Positions 36,546-49,980 of a DNA stretch of 64,000 nt are shown one piece after another (the stretch's first letter is position 1; every line of letters begins with the position of its first letter). This stretch comes from Bordetella genomosp. 13. Lineage in GTDB: Bacteria; Pseudomonadota; Gammaproteobacteria; Burkholderiales; Burkholderiaceae_B. The position numbers were made by a program, and so were the translations under genes. The notes below the pieces were generated by a model that searched no databases, had not been told where the DNA came from, and worked only from the letters and a program-made list of their open reading frames with translations. The stretch is taken from the NCBI RefSeq assembly GCF_002119665.1, contig NZ_CP021111.1, forward strand, positions 372,001 through 436,000, read 5' to 3'.

Positions 36546-38335
36546 CGCGTCGGTGTCGGCGCCGTATCCTCGGCCGCGCTCAGCACGCAATCCAGCGCCG
36601 CCGGCGCGGCCAGCCGCACCGTGAAGGCGCGCAGTTCATCGCGGCGGAACACGTGCACGCGCACGCGGTCGCCTGGCCGATATTGCGACAGCAGCACGTC
36701 GAGACCGGCCGGCGCGTCCACGCGCAGGCCATCCACCGCCACCAGCACGTCGCCTGCCGACAACCCGGCGCGATGCGCCGCGCCGCCCTCGAGCACGGTG
36801 GCCAGCGCCAGGCCCTCGCCCTGCTTGCGCGTGCGCACGTCCATGCCCGGAATAGGTGACGCCGGCTTCCATTGCATCGTGATGCCCTGGGACTGCAGCA
36901 GTTCGGCCAGCGGCACGTCGGCCGTGCCGTAGGCATGGCGCGCCACGAAGCGGCGCACGTCCACGCCGGTGGCCTCGCGCACCAGCGCCGGGAAGGCGTC
37001 TTCCTCCAGGCCTTGCGGACGGCCGTTGTAGAAATCGCGGCCGTAGCGCTGCCACAGCAGCCGCATGACGTCGTCCAGCGAATGCGCACCGCCGCTGTCG
37101 CGGCGGATCAGCAGGTCCAGTCCCAATGCCACCAGGGCGCCCTTGGTGTAGTAGCTGATCAGCGCGTTGGGCGAGTTCTCGTCCTGCTTGTAGTAGCGGG
37201 TCCAGGCGTCGAACGAGCTTTCCGCCACCGATTGCTTGTGACGCCCCGGCGTACGCGCCACGCCCGTGATGGTCTTGCCCAGCAGCCGCAGATAGTCGGC
37301 CTGCGTGATGACGCCGGCGCGCAGCAGTTGCAGGTCGTCGTAATAAGACGTGAAGCCCTCGAAGATCCACAGCAGCCGCGTCAGGTTGGGCTGCTCTAGC
37401 CGGTAGGGCGCGAAGGCGGCCGGCTTGATGCGCTTGACGTTCCAGGTATGGAAGTACTCGTGGCTGACCAGGCCCAGGAAGGTGCGGTAGCCGTCGCCCT
37501 GACCCTGCTGCCCCAGCACCGGGAGGTCCTTGCGGGAGGCCATCAGGGCGGTGCTTGCCCGATGCTCCAGGCCGCCATAGCCGTCGCCCGTGACCATCGT
37601 CATGAAGACGTAGCGATCGCTGCTGTCGAGAAAGGGCGCGCGCCGCGTGCGCGGCTCGAAGAACGCAATCTGCGTCTCGCAGATGCGGCGCACGTCGTCG
37701 GCGATGCGCGCCAGATCGAGCCGCGGCGCCACGCCCGTGAAGACCAGCTCGTGCTCGGCGCCATGCGCCGTGAAGCGCGCCACCTGCGGCGTGCCCATCT
37801 CGACCGGATGGTCGATCAGCGCATCGTAGTCCGGGGCGCGGTACAGGCCGAAACCGTGGCGGCGGGCCGCGCCCGCCACCCCGCGCGCCTCGGGCAGGCT
37901 GGTGTAAACCTTCCATCCCTCGATGCCCCGCGGCGGCTGCAGGTCCACCAGGCACGGCGACTGGTCTTGTCCCTCGACGCGCAGGAACACGCTGGTGCCG
38001 TTGAAGAAGCCGTGGCTTTCATCCAGATGCGCGCCGCGCACGGACAGGTCCCACGCGTAGACCGTGTACTCCACCAGCAGGGGTCCTTCGCACGCCGCGG
38101 CCCGCCACGTATGGTTGTCCACTTTGTCGACCGCCACGGGGCGGTTGCCGCAGCGCGCGGCCAGGGCCTCGATCTGGCGGGAGAAATCACGGATCAGGTA
38201 GCTGCCCGGAATCCAGGCGGGAAGGGAAAACTGCTGCCCTTGGGGATCGGGGTGGGTGACCGTCAGGGAAACCCGGTAGCGGTGGCCGGCAGGATCATGA
38301 GGCTGCAGGCGGTAAATTATGGGGGCGTCGTTCAT
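36542..38335 (-). CDS. M61 glycyl-aminopeptidase family protein with C-terminal PDZ domain
   Basis: 597 residues. The N-terminal M61 domain shows [18 protein letters not shown]. The zinc site is [17 protein letters not shown] (HExxH) with downstream Glu in [13 protein letters not shown], and [16 protein letters not shown] is family-typical. A PDZ domain occupies about residues 490-580 ([23 protein letters not shown]). No signal peptide is evident, so it is probably cytoplasmic. Start is ATG 38335, or ATG 38341 two codons earlier. It is divergent from the enoyl-CoA hydratase gene with only 36 bases between starts. Confidence 0.92.
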   Translation of the reverse strand: MNDAPIIYRLQPHDPAGHRYRVSLTVTHPDPQGQQFSLPAWIPGSYLIRDFSRQIEALAARCGNRPVAVDKVDNHTWRAAACEGPLLVEYTVYAWDLSVRGAHLDESHGFFNGTSVFLRVEGQDQSPCLVDLQPPRGIEGWKVYTSLPEARGVAGAARRHGFGLYRAPDYDALIDHPVEMGTPQVARFTAHGAEHELVFTGVAPRLDLARIADDVRRICETQIAFFEPRTRRAPFLDSSDRYVFMTMVTGDGYGGLEHRASTALMASRKDLPVLGQQGQGDGYRTFLGLVSHEYFHTWNVKRIKPAAFAPYRLEQPNLTRLLWIFEGFTSYYDDLQLLRAGVITQADYLRLLGKTITGVARTPGRHKQSVAESSFDAWTRYYKQDENSPNALISYYTKGALVALGLDLLIRRDSGGAHSLDDVMRLLWQRYGRDFYNGRPQGLEEDAFPALVREATGVDVRRFVARHAYGTADVPLAELLQSQGITMQWKPASPIPGMDVRTRKQGEGLALATVLEGGAAHRAGLSAGDVLVAVDGLRVDAPAGLDVLLSQYRPGDRVRVHVFRRDELRAFTVRLAAPAALDCVLSAAEDTAPTPTR

Positions 38336-38371
38336 CCACATATCTTATTTCATCCCTCTCTGGAGACATTC

Positions 38372-39148
38372 ATGAGCGAATCGTTCGTGCTGGTCGAAAC
38401 TCGCGGCAGGGTCGGCCTGCTGACCCTGAACCGGCCCAAGGCGCTCAACGCCCTCAACGACCAACTGATGGACGAACTCGGCGCCGCGCTGCTGGCCTTC
38501 GACGCCGACGAGAACATCGGCGCCATCGTCATCACCGGCAGCGAGAAGGCCTTCGCCGCCGGCGCCGACATCGGCGCCATGAAAAGCTGGAGCTACATGG
38601 ATGTCTACGGCACCGACTACATCACGCGCAATTGGGAAACGCTCAAGCGCGTGCGCAAGCCGGTGATCGCGGCGGTGGCCGGCTACGCGCTGGGCGGCGG
38701 CTGCGAACTGGCGATGATGTGCGACATCCTCATCGCCGCCGACAACGCCAAGTTCGGACAGCCCGAGATCAAGCTCGGCGTCATTCCCGGCGCCGGAGGC
38801 ACGCAGCGCCTGCCTCGCGCGGTCGGCAAGGCCAAGGCCATGGATATGGCGCTGACCGCCCGCATGATGGGCGCCGAGGAGGCCGAGCGCGCGGGCCTGG
38901 TCTCGCGCATCGTGCCCGCCGAGAAGCTGCTGGACGAGGCCATCGAAGCCGGCACCGTCATCGCCTCGATGTCGCTGCCTTCGGTGATGATGGCCAAGGA
39001 GTGCGTGAATCGCGCCTTCGAGTCGCCGCTCAATGAAGGGCTGCTGTTCGAACGCCGCGTCTTCCATTCGCTGTTCGCCACCGAAGACCAGAAAGAGGGC
39101 ATGGCCGCTTTCGCCGAAAAGCGGGCGCCGGCCTTCAAGCATCGGTAA
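38372..39148 (+). CDS. Enoyl-CoA hydratase (short-chain, crotonase type)
   Basis: 258 residues, standard crotonase length. The oxyanion-hole segments [14 protein letters not shown] and [16 protein letters not shown] are present. Both catalytic glutamates are in place: [19 protein letters not shown] carries the first and the second is in the typical loop after GAGG. It hydrates 2-enoyl-CoA in fatty-acid or amino-acid oxidation. GGAG precedes ATG 38372. Symbols such as fadB1/paaF are used for close homologs; the pathway is not fixed by context. Confidence 0.92.
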   Translation: MSESFVLVETRGRVGLLTLNRPKALNALNDQLMDELGAALLAFDADENIGAIVITGSEKAFAAGADIGAMKSWSYMDVYGTDYITRNWETLKRVRKPVIAAVAGYALGGGCELAMMCDILIAADNAKFGQPEIKLGVIPGAGGTQRLPRAVGKAKAMDMALTARMMGAEEAERAGLVSRIVPAEKLLDEAIEAGTVIASMSLPSVMMAKECVNRAFESPLNEGLLFERRVFHSLFATEDQKEGMAAFAEKRAPAFKHR

Positions 39149-39185
39149 AAGTTGTTACAGCGGCGCTAGCGGGGCCGATACATTT

Positions 39186-39210
39186 TGCGGCGGCCTTTCG
39201 GGCCGCCGCA
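39186..39210. terminator. Strong GC hairpin after enoyl-CoA hydratase
   Basis: TGCGGCGGCC (39186-39195) and GGCCGCCGCA (39201-39210) form a perfect ten-base-pair stem with a TTTCG loop, 37 bases after the stop. Only the preceding side has a T-run, so intrinsic termination on the plus strand is not certain. The rest of 39149-39423 shows no gene. Confidence 0.5.
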
Positions 39211-39423
39211 GGCCGCGTCGGGTCTATGGCGGGGACGCATCGCAATGCGTCAGTCGCGTGTGATCCGGCCCCATATGGCGTTGCCCGTTGAAACCTTTGC
39301 GCTGAACTCTGTTGCAGCGGTGCGTCCTATCCTTGATCGGGCAACAATGACGAGCCGGCCCGGCGCAGCACTAGGTCCTCGCCACGGCGCGGCTCTGCTT
39401 CCCTCGACAAGCAGGAGCCCCTC

Positions 39424-40971
39424 ATGCGTACTCATGCAATTCCCGCGTCCCGCTGGCAGGCGGCCGCGCTGGCAGGCGTTCTGAGCACGGTCCTGGCGTG
39501 CTCGGCCCAGGCCCAGCCCCAGCCCCGGCAGTCCACGCCTCTGTATCCTTCCACCGATTCGTCGGGCAATCCCAAGCCCTCGATGCGCCTGGTGTCCGAA
39601 ACCCCGGTCCAGGCGCCCGCGGCCGCCCCGGCCATCCAGGTGGCTCCGATGACAGAAGCCGAGCTGCGCGATGCCGCCGTCGACGCCTACATCTACGCCT
39701 ATCCGCTCGTGTTGATGGAGATGACGCGTCGCGCGTCCACCAATGTGCAGTCGCCGCTGGCCGGCCGCGCGCCGATGAACCAGTTCGGTCATCGCACCGC
39801 CTATCCCGATCCGCGCGCCAACGACGTGGCCTGGCCCAGCACCGACGCGCTGTACTCGAGCCTGTGGTACGACGTGAGCCGCGAGCCGCTGATCGTGCAG
39901 GTGCCGGCCGCCGGGCAGCGCTACTACATGCTCTCGCTGTACGACATGTGGGCCGACATGTACGCCGCCCGGGGCACGCGCACCACCGGCAACGTCGCCC
40001 AGACCTTCGCCATCGTCGGCCCCTCGTGGGTCGGCACGCTGCCGCCCGGCGTGGACACCGTGCGCAGCCCCACCAGCCAGGGCTGGATGATCGGCCGCGT
40101 GCATACGCCGACCGCCGGCGACTACCAGGCCGTCAACCAGTTCCAGGCGGGCCTGACGGCGCTGCCGCTCAGCTACTGGGGCAAGGGCAATACCGCCGCG
40201 CCCGCCGGCCAGGTGAATCCGGCCTGGGAAGGCCAGGGCACGCCCGCCGAGCAGGTCGCCGCGATGGACGCCGCCAGCTTTTTCACGCTGTTCAATGAGC
40301 TGGTGCGCCTGAACCCGCCGCATGCCAACGACTACCCGATGCTCGACCGCCTGCGCCGCCTGGGCTTCGGCCGTCCGCAGCCGTTCTCGTTCGGCGGGCT
40401 CGAGCCCGCCGTGCAGCAGGCGCTGACCGAGGCCAAGCCCATCGCCGGCCGCCGTATCGCCGACGGCGTGCACTCGCTGGGCGAGCAGGTCAACGGCTGG
40501 ACCATCGTGCGCAACGGCATCGGCACCTATGGCACGGACTACACGCGCCGCGCCGCCGTGGCCTATGCCGGCCTGGGCGCCAGCACGCCCGAGGAAGTGC
40601 TGTATCCCGTCACGGGCATCGACGATGAAGGCGAGCTGCTGGACAGCGGCGAGGACTACGTGCTGCGGTTCGAGAAGGGCCAGCTGCCGCCGGTCGACGC
40701 GTACTGGACGCTGATCCTGTACGACGCCCGCCCCGGCTTCGCGCAGAACCAGCTGGGCCGCTACGCGCTCAGCAGCACCGACAAGCTGGTGTACAACCAG
40801 GACGGTTCGCTCGAGATCTACATCCAGCGCGATCCGCCGTCGACCGAGAAGCAGCCCAACTGGCTGCCCGCTCCGCGGCAGGGCAACTTCATGCTGAACA
40901 TGCGGCTGTATTCCCCGCGCAACACGGCGCTGGACGGCCAGTGGGCCCCGCCGCCGGTGCGCGAGGACTGA
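39424..40971 (+). CDS. Periplasmic DUF1254/DUF1214 protein
   Basis: 515 residues. A signal peptide (ALAGVLSTVLACSAQAQ) and a Pro/Ser-rich linker (about 33-75) precede the DUF1254 domain (AAVDAYIYAYPLVLMEMTRR, AYPDPRANDVAWPSTDALYSSLWYDVSREPLIVQVPAAGQRYYMLSLYDMWADMYAARG) and the C-terminal DUF1214 domain (YWTLILYDARPGFAQNQLGRYALSS...LEIYIQRDPPSTEKQPNWLPAP). These paired domains are widespread in proteobacteria but have no settled function. It stands alone, separated from the atp operon by 368 bases. Confidence 0.85.
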   Translation: MRTHAIPASRWQAAALAGVLSTVLACSAQAQPQPRQSTPLYPSTDSSGNPKPSMRLVSETPVQAPAAAPAIQVAPMTEAELRDAAVDAYIYAYPLVLMEMTRRASTNVQSPLAGRAPMNQFGHRTAYPDPRANDVAWPSTDALYSSLWYDVSREPLIVQVPAAGQRYYMLSLYDMWADMYAARGTRTTGNVAQTFAIVGPSWVGTLPPGVDTVRSPTSQGWMIGRVHTPTAGDYQAVNQFQAGLTALPLSYWGKGNTAAPAGQVNPAWEGQGTPAEQVAAMDAASFFTLFNELVRLNPPHANDYPMLDRLRRLGFGRPQPFSFGGLEPAVQQALTEAKPIAGRRIADGVHSLGEQVNGWTIVRNGIGTYGTDYTRRAAVAYAGLGASTPEEVLYPVTGIDDEGELLDSGEDYVLRFEKGQLPPVDAYWTLILYDARPGFAQNQLGRYALSSTDKLVYNQDGSLEIYIQRDPPSTEKQPNWLPAPRQGNFMLNMRLYSPRNTALDGQWAPPPVRED

Positions 40972-41107
40972 CTTCGAACAGGGCGGCGCCAGCCGCCTGT
41001 GCAGCCGGATCCGGCGGCGCGAGCCGCCCTTGCGGCCCGCGCTTCAGAAGCGTTTACAGGCCGGTTGCCGGTCCGCCCGTGAGGCAGGCTGACAACCGGC
41101 TTTCAAT

Positions 41108-41137
41108 TTGCCGCCACTGTCCGAAACAAGCTATACT
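41108..41137 (+). promoter_or_regulatory. Candidate sigma-70 promoter of the atp operon
   Basis: TTGCCG (41108-41113), an 18-base spacer and TATACT (41132-41137) lie about 200 bases before atpI. The surrounding 40972-41339 region holds no gene that I can support: the first 80 bases are GC-rich, the promoter patch is AT-richer, and a tandem repeat follows. Confidence 0.55.
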
Positions 41138-41190
41138 TCGCGGGTTTGACGCTTGCGGAAAAAGCAAGGGGAGACGCCCACGGGGGTGGG

Positions 41191-41230
41191 GATCGAACGG
41201 GTGAGGATCGAACGGGTGAGGATCGAACTC
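41191..41230 (+). repeat. 15-bp tandem repeat in atp leader
   Basis: Two exact copies of GATCGAACGGGTGAG (41191-41205, 41206-41220) and a partial third (GATCGAAC, 41221-41228) lie in the predicted untranslated leader, about 55-150 bases after the candidate promoter. The copy number could vary between strains and alter leader RNA folding. Confidence 0.8.
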
Positions 41231-41339
41231 GGGGATCAAGCCTCGGTATCGCACCTCGTCGCCTCGGGACTCAACCCCACCGCAATGGGGTAGGGCAAGG
41301 AAATCAGCCTGCCCTGGTTGGGCCTGAGGGGGCAGCTTC

Positions 41340-41756
41340 GTGCAAAAGAGTCTGGTTCTAACCGATGCCGATCGTTCGGCGCTCAATGCACGGGCGTGTC
41401 GGGAAATTCTCTTGGTTCTGGCCGCTCAAGCGGTGATGGGACTCGCAGCGGCGACGATAGCGGGGATATTTGCGGGGGCGGCTGCGGGGCTGTCGGCTTT
41501 ACTCGGGGCGGGGGCCTATCTGGTACCCAATGCGCTGTTCGCGCTGCGCCTGCTGGTGAATGTCGCCAAGTCCGCACGCAGCAACCCTTTCGCCTTCCTC
41601 TTCGGTGAGTTGATCAAGCTGTTCGCAACGGCGTTGTTGCTGGGGCTCATGTCCTGGCTGGCGCGCGAGTGGCTGGTCTGGCCGGCGGTGCTGCTGGGCC
41701 TGATCCTCACGCTGAAGGGCTATCTCCTGCTGCTGTCGTTGCGCAAGCTGTCATAG
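41340..41756 (+). CDS. atpI: ATP synthase protein I
   Basis: 138 residues with four hydrophobic segments (about 22-42, 44-68, 86-105, 111-133), starting at GTG 41340. AtpI is a small membrane assembly factor for the c-ring, found at the head of atp operons. Sequence conservation in the family is low, so identification rests on topology, length and position immediately before atpB. Confidence 0.85.
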   Translation: MQKSLVLTDADRSALNARACREILLVLAAQAVMGLAAATIAGIFAGAAAGLSALLGAGAYLVPNALFALRLLVNVAKSARSNPFAFLFGELIKLFATALLLGLMSWLAREWLVWPAVLLGLILTLKGYLLLLSLRKLS

Positions 41757-41824
41757 CAGTATTTAACAATCGTGGTCAGTCCGGGCCGCCAGTCCGGAAA
41801 GCACAGCAAAAGGGTGGGTTTCAC

Positions 41825-42706
41825 ATGGCTGCAGCCAGCGGCGCGTCGCCTCAGTCCGAGTACATCCAGCACCATCTGGTGCACTTCAACAATCTTGGCG
41901 AGAAGCAGACTGCCATCGCCCAGTTCGAAGTCATCAACTACGACTCGCTGTTCTGGTCCATCCTCATGGGCCTCATCGTTGTGTTCTTCCTGTGGTCGGC
42001 CGCGCGCCGCGCCACCGCCGGCGTGCCGGGCCGCTTCCAGGCCTTCGTCGAGATGATCGTCGACATGGTCGACGACCAGGCCAAGGGCATCGTGCACAAC
42101 GCCAAGAGCCGCCTGTTCGTGGCCCCGCTGGCCCTCACGGTGTTCCTCTGGATCATCCTGATGAACGCGCTCGACCTGCTGCCGGTCGACCTGCTGCCGT
42201 CCATCTGGCGCCTCACCGGCCTGGGCGCCGAGCACGGCGATCCGCTGTACTACCACCGCGTGCTTCCCACCGCCGACCTGAACGTGCCCATGGGCATGTC
42301 GCTGGGCGTGCTGCTGCTGATGTTCTACTACGGCATCAAGATCAAGCACCCGGGCGGCTTCGTCAAAGAACTCTTCACCGCGCCGTTCCACGCGCACGGC
42401 TTCGCCGCGCTGCTGCTGGCTCCGTTCAACGTGCTGCTCAACCTCATCGAGTACGCGGCCAAGTCCGTGTCGCTGGGCATGCGGTTGTTCGGCAACATGT
42501 TCGCCGGCGAACTGGTGTTCATGCTGATCGCCCTGCTGGGCGGCGCCTGGACCGGCTTCAACGGCACCAGCATCGGGCTGGGCATCGGCCACGTGCTGGC
42601 CGGTTCGATCTGGGCGATCTTCCACATCCTTATCGTGCTGCTGCAGGCATTCATCTTCATGATGCTGACGCTGGTGTACATCGGTCAGGCGCACGAAGGC
42701 CACTGA
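41825..42706 (+). CDS. atpB: ATP synthase F0 subunit a
   Basis: 293 residues. The essential proton-path helix is [32 protein letters not shown], with the conserved Arg of [24 protein letters not shown] and the C-terminal helix [24 protein letters not shown] are also present. It forms the proton half-channels next to the c-ring. The N-terminus (about 25 residues before HHLVHFNN) is typical of betaproteobacterial AtpB. ATG 41825 was chosen by family N-terminus. Confidence 0.97.
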   Translation: MAAASGASPQSEYIQHHLVHFNNLGEKQTAIAQFEVINYDSLFWSILMGLIVVFFLWSAARRATAGVPGRFQAFVEMIVDMVDDQAKGIVHNAKSRLFVAPLALTVFLWIILMNALDLLPVDLLPSIWRLTGLGAEHGDPLYYHRVLPTADLNVPMGMSLGVLLLMFYYGIKIKHPGGFVKELFTAPFHAHGFAALLLAPFNVLLNLIEYAAKSVSLGMRLFGNMFAGELVFMLIALLGGAWTGFNGTSIGLGIGHVLAGSIWAIFHILIVLLQAFIFMMLTLVYIGQAHEGH

Positions 42707-42722
42707 TTTTTCCGGTTCCTCT

Positions 42723-42746
42723 GGCGCGTGTCTCGCGGCACGCGCC
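42723..42746 (+). other. Intercistronic hairpin atpB-atpE
   Basis: GGCGCGTG (42723-42730) and CACGCGCC (42739-42746) form a perfect eight-base-pair stem with an eight-base loop 16 bases after the atpB stop. Such stems can protect mRNA ends and help set the high c-subunit ratio. Confidence 0.5.
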
Positions 42747-42798
42747 GGATCGCAAGAGTTTCTTGCATTCAAGCAGTCCCCGTTTTCCAACAATTTGA

Positions 42799-43068
<270 letters not shown>

Positions 43069-43077
43069 GGCGTCGTC

Positions 43078-43175
43078 CGCTGCCGTCGGCAGCGGGCTCT
43101 GACGCCGGTGTGGGTGCAGGCAACGGCGCCCGCGCCGGCAAAGTATCGAAAGCTCCGAGTCCGCCATGGGCGGAC
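43078..43175 (+). other. Two intercistronic hairpins atpE-atpF
   Basis: CGCTGCC-GTC-GGCAGCG (43078-43094) lies 9 bases after the atpE stop. GTCCGCC-ATG-GGCGGAC (43159-43175) lies 27 bases before the atpF start. Both are perfect seven-base-pair stems with three-base loops. They could stabilise atpE mRNA and modulate entry into atpF. Confidence 0.5.
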
Positions 43176-43202
43176 GGAGCGCAAGGTGTCTAAGGAACGA
43201 CC

Positions 43203-43673
43203 GTGAATCTGAACGCGACGATCTTTTTCCAGATGCTCGTGTTCTTCGTTCTGGGCTGGTTCACGATGAAATTCGTGTGGCCTCCCCTGACGAAGGCGAT
43301 GGACGAGCGCCGCCAGAAAATCGCCGATGGCCTGGCTGCTGCCGAGAAGGGCAAGGCCGATCTGGCCCAGGCCCAGGCGCGCGCCAGCCTCATCGAGGCT
43401 TCTGCCAAGTCCGAGAACCATGCCCGCATCGTCGAGGCCGAGAAGCAGGCTGCATCGCTGATCGAGCAAGCCCGTCGCGAAGCCGAGGCCGAGCGTGCCC
43501 GCATCGTGGCCCAGGCCGCCCAGGACGCTGCCCAGGAAGTGCAACGCGCACGCGATGCGCTGCGCGCCGACGTGGCCGCGCTGGCCGTCAAGGGCGCCGA
43601 GCAGATCCTCAAGCGCGAGGTCGATGCACGCGCCCACGCCGAGCTGCTCGACCAGCTCAAGGCCCAGCTTTGA
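43203..43673 (+). CDS. atpF: ATP synthase F0 subunit b
   Basis: 156 residues from GTG 43203. One N-terminal transmembrane helix ([25 protein letters not shown]) is followed by a long charged, Ala/Glu/Arg-rich helix (about 30-156) that forms the peripheral stalk dimer. Length equals that of E. coli subunit b. The GTG start, compared with ATG for atpE, fits lower expression of b. Confidence 0.96.
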   Translation: MNLNATIFFQMLVFFVLGWFTMKFVWPPLTKAMDERRQKIADGLAAAEKGKADLAQAQARASLIEASAKSENHARIVEAEKQAASLIEQARREAEAERARIVAQAAQDAAQEVQRARDALRADVAALAVKGAEQILKREVDARAHAELLDQLKAQL

Positions 43674-43766
43674 TCCGGGAAGGGATGATGACCCCCACGC
43701 TCACTATTCGTTCGCTGCCCTCCGACGGAGCTTCGGCCTCCTTCGGGCGGTCGCGCGGAGGCTGAC
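43674..43766 (+). repeat. GC-rich intergenic element, possible dispersed repeat
   Basis: The atpF-atpH gap contains CCCCCACGCTCACT, CGTTCGCTGCCCTCC and CTTCGGCCTCCTTCGGGCGG in a row. Runs of this type recur between genes in Achromobacter/Bordetella genomes, as I recall them. In the plus frame it makes an inverted pair of CCTCCG/CGGAGG type arms. The repeat nature is an inference from memory and needs a genome search. Confidence 0.35.
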
Positions 43767-44306
43767 ATGGCTGAACTTTCCACTGTCGCCCGTCCGTACG
43801 CCGAGGCCCTGTTCGCCACGGCGCGCGACGACAAGGCCGGACTCGAAGGCTGGGCCGTCCTGGTAGACGAGCTGGCCCAGGTCGCCGGCAACCCCGACGT
43901 GCGCGAAGCCATGGCCGATCCGCGCCTGGGCGACGCCCAGCGCGTCGAGCTGTTCGCCGGCCTCGTCAAGACCAGCCTGCCGCAGGCCGCGCGCAATTTC
44001 ATCGAACTGCTGGTCCAGAACGACCGGCTGCTGCTGCTGCCGATCATCTCCAGCCAGTTCATCGCGCTGAAGAATCGTCACGAAGGCACGGCGCAGGCGG
44101 ATATCACCAGCGCGTTCGAACTCACCGAGGCCCAGGTCAAGGATCTGGTTGCCGCGCTCGAAGTCAAATTCGGTCTCAAGCTGCGTCCGCACGTCACCGT
44201 CGATCCCTCGCTGATCGGCGGCGTGCGCGTGGCCGTCGCAGACCAGGTGCTCGATACTTCCGTACAAGCCCAGCTGGCCCGCATGCGCGACAAGCTGGCC
44301 GCCTGA
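43767..44306 (+). CDS. atpH: ATP synthase F1 subunit delta
   Basis: 179 residues, beginning [20 protein letters not shown], the conserved delta N-terminus. The C-terminal segment [33 protein letters not shown] is the family signature. It links the alpha/beta head to the b stalk. Length is standard. Confidence 0.96.
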   Translation: MAELSTVARPYAEALFATARDDKAGLEGWAVLVDELAQVAGNPDVREAMADPRLGDAQRVELFAGLVKTSLPQAARNFIELLVQNDRLLLLPIISSQFIALKNRHEGTAQADITSAFELTEAQVKDLVAALEVKFGLKLRPHVTVDPSLIGGVRVAVADQVLDTSVQAQLARMRDKLAA

Positions 44307-44349
44307 CGCAGGCCGGCACGCCAGACCAAACAGGATTCCAGGAGTCAAT

Positions 44350-45891
<1,542 letters not shown>

Positions 45892-45908
45892 GGCAGGTCT
45901 GATCCGGC

Positions 45909-45932
45909 CGGCGGACGTGCATGCGTCCGCCG
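45909..45932 (+). other. Intercistronic hairpin atpA-atpG
   Basis: CGGCGGACG (45909-45917) and CGTCCGCCG (45924-45932) form a perfect nine-base-pair stem with loop TGCATG, 18 bases after the atpA stop. It lacks a U-run, so it is more likely a stabilising or processing stem than a terminator. Confidence 0.5.
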
Positions 45933-45990
45933 CCGCATAGGACGGAATAGCCCGGCTCAGCCGGCAAGGCCGATTCAACAGGAAAGCGCA

Positions 45991-48334
<2,344 letters not shown>

Positions 48335-48347
48335 GCGCTGAGGGTAA

Positions 48348-48425
48348 GGCCCCCCCCTGCGCGCTGGCGCGCGCCCCCCAGGGGGCGGCACTGGCGGACC
48401 GGCAAAGCCGGATCCGCGGTGCCCT
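48348..48425. repeat. GC-rich palindromic element between atpD and atpC
   Basis: The 163-base gap contains a run of C residues, nested inverted repeats (GCGCGC arms around 48358-48374, CCCCCC/GGGGGC around 48373-48386), then ACCGGCAAAGCCGGAT (48399-48414). The module resembles dispersed intergenic elements seen in Achromobacter/Bordetella genomes. Its place inside the atp operon is unusual because the operon is otherwise compact there. Repeat status is inferred. Confidence 0.45.
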
Positions 48426-48497
48426 GGATCCGGGGACGGGTTCTTTCTTCGGCGAGTGTGGCGTATGCGCCATGAACAACTGATATAAGGATCCTAC

Positions 48498-48923
48498 ATG
48501 GCTATCCTGAAAGTGGACGTCGTCAGCGCGGAAGAAGCGATCTTCGCCGGTGAGGCGAAGTTCGTCACGCTGCCTGGCGAGTCCGGCGAACTGGGCATCC
48601 TGCCCGGCCACACGCCGCTGATCTCGCGCATCCGTCCGGGCACGGTCAAGATCGTGCGCCCGGACAACAGCGAAGAGACCATCTTCGTGGCCGGCGGCAT
48701 TCTCGAAGTGCAGCCGGGTACCGTCACGGTGCTGGCCGACACGGCCATCCGTGCCGCCGACCTGGACGAAGCCCGTGCCGTGGCGGCGCGCGAAAAGGCC
48801 GAAGAGGCCCTGCGCAATGCCAAGGACAAGGCCGACATCGCCGTCGTCGAAGCCGAGCTGGCCATGCTGGCCGCCCAGGCCGTGGCCGCGCGCAAGCTGC
48901 GCCAGCCGTCCTCGCGTCATTGA
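48498..48923 (+). CDS. atpC: ATP synthase F1 subunit epsilon
   Basis: 141 residues. The N-terminal beta-sandwich ([50 protein letters not shown]) and C-terminal helical hairpin ([41 protein letters not shown]) match bacterial epsilon, which couples the rotor and inhibits ATP hydrolysis. The ribosome-binding site is AAGGA. It is the last gene of the operon. Confidence 0.96.
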   Translation: MAILKVDVVSAEEAIFAGEAKFVTLPGESGELGILPGHTPLISRIRPGTVKIVRPDNSEETIFVAGGILEVQPGTVTVLADTAIRAADLDEARAVAAREKAEEALRNAKDKADIAVVEAELAMLAAQAVAARKLRQPSSRH

Positions 48924-48930
48924 GATCGAC

Positions 48931-48952
48931 CCGGTGGGCATGAGCCCACCGG
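48931..48952 (+). terminator. atp operon terminator
   Basis: CCGGTGGGC (48931-48939), loop ATGA, GCCCACCGG (48944-48952): a perfect nine-base-pair stem eight bases after the atpC stop, followed by TCGCTTTC. It is the best terminator candidate for the atp operon. Confidence 0.75.
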
Positions 48953-48974
48953 TCGCTTTCACGCGTCGTGGTCT

Positions 48975-49029
48975 GCGTAGAGGTTTCTACGCCTTCCCCT
49001 TACGTAGTTCCCGCAGTACGTGAACTACG
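48975..49029. promoter_or_regulatory. CTACG/CGTAG inverted-repeat cluster before regulator gene
   Basis: GCGTAGA-GGTT-TCTACGC (48975-48992) and CGTAGTTC (49003-49010) with GAACTACG (49022-49029) give four half-sites of the CGTAG/CTACG type within 55 bases, 64 bases before a gene for a Fis-type DNA-binding protein. A further TACGTAA follows at 49051-49057. An autoregulatory operator is a reasonable inference; the first repeat might instead help terminate the atp transcript. Confidence 0.5.
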
Positions 49030-49092
49030 AATATCCATCGGTTCGCGCGATACGTAATCTCTGTTCCTGACATCCGCTCCAGGAACAACGAC

Positions 49093-49923
49093 ATGCGCGA
49101 AATTCTCGAATGTGCCTTGCTGACCGCGCCTATGGTCGCGAACGGCATTCCCGCTTGGGCGCAGCCCGCCGGCCTGTCCAGCGACAGGCTGCGCGTGCAG
49201 GCTCATCATCTTGCCGATGGCGTCTCGCCAGGGGCCGATCCCGCTTCGCTCGTGGCGGCGGCTGCGCTGCACCTGCAACGATACGACGCCTGCCTGCTCG
49301 CAATAGAGCCTGGCTCGTTGTCCTGGGCGCGGCTCGCGCTGCTGCGCGCCAGGCCGGTGCTGCGCACGCCGTTGCTGGTGCTGGCACATGAGGTCAAGGC
49401 GCCCGCCCTGGCGGATCTGCTCGAACTGGGCGTGGCCGATTTCGTGCGTGCGCCGGTGTGTCCCGACGAGCTTCGCGCGCGCGTCATCCGAGCGGTCGCC
49501 CGCAAGGTGCAGGCGCCCCACGCGGACACGGGCTACGACGATCTGCCCGCGGGCGCAGCCATGGCGCACGCGGCCGTTCACGAGCCAGGTCTGTCATACT
49601 TGCGCGCCTCGGGCACGGGCTTGCCGGTGCAGTTCATCGGGGGCCGGCGCCGCATGTCGTCTGCCCGCATCGATCACGCCGTGCAGGCCATGCAAGTCGT
49701 CGCCCAGCCCGGCGAGCCCTTTCGCCAGGCCAAGGCGCGCGTGGTCGACGGCTTCGAACGCGAGTACCTGCAGCGGGCGCTCGAGCGTCATGGCGGCAAT
49801 GTCGCCAGGGCAGCCCGCGCCTCGTGCAAGCATCGGCGCGCGTTCTGGGCGCTGATGCGCAAGCACCGCATCGAGGCGGCTCCCTACCGCGCGCGGCTAG
49901 CGGATGCCGCTTCCCCCGATTGA
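49093..49923 (+). CDS. Putative regulator: receiver-like domain plus Fis-type helix-turn-helix
   Basis: 276 residues. The N-terminal half (about 15-140) looks like a degenerate response-regulator fold: hydrophobic strands LLVLAHEV and segment LADLLELGVADFVRAPVCPDELRARVIRAVARK, but without a clear phospho-acceptor Asp pair. The C-terminal half has FEREYLQRALERHGGNVARAARASCKHRRAFWALMRKH, a Fis-type DNA-binding motif (EREYLxxxLxxxxGNVxxAAR). No AAA+ domain is present, so it is not a sigma-54 activator. It stands alone between atpC and hemE with an inverted-repeat cluster upstream. The target is unknown. Confidence 0.65.
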   Translation: MREILECALLTAPMVANGIPAWAQPAGLSSDRLRVQAHHLADGVSPGADPASLVAAAALHLQRYDACLLAIEPGSLSWARLALLRARPVLRTPLLVLAHEVKAPALADLLELGVADFVRAPVCPDELRARVIRAVARKVQAPHADTGYDDLPAGAAMAHAAVHEPGLSYLRASGTGLPVQFIGGRRRMSSARIDHAVQAMQVVAQPGEPFRQAKARVVDGFEREYLQRALERHGGNVARAARASCKHRRAFWALMRKHRIEAAPYRARLADAASPD

Positions 49924-49980
49924 GCCGAACGCCTCGCCTCCGGGCAGTAAAATCATTGCTCCTGTTTTCAAAGGATCGCC

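Noticed and set aside
41191..41230. Short tandem repeat considered as a CRISPR fragment
   Set aside because: Copies are contiguous with no spacers and no cas genes are near.
43767..43866. Missing or altered atpH start
   Set aside because: The ATG at 43767 gives the conserved delta N-terminus; the long gap before it is an inserted GC-rich element, not lost coding sequence.
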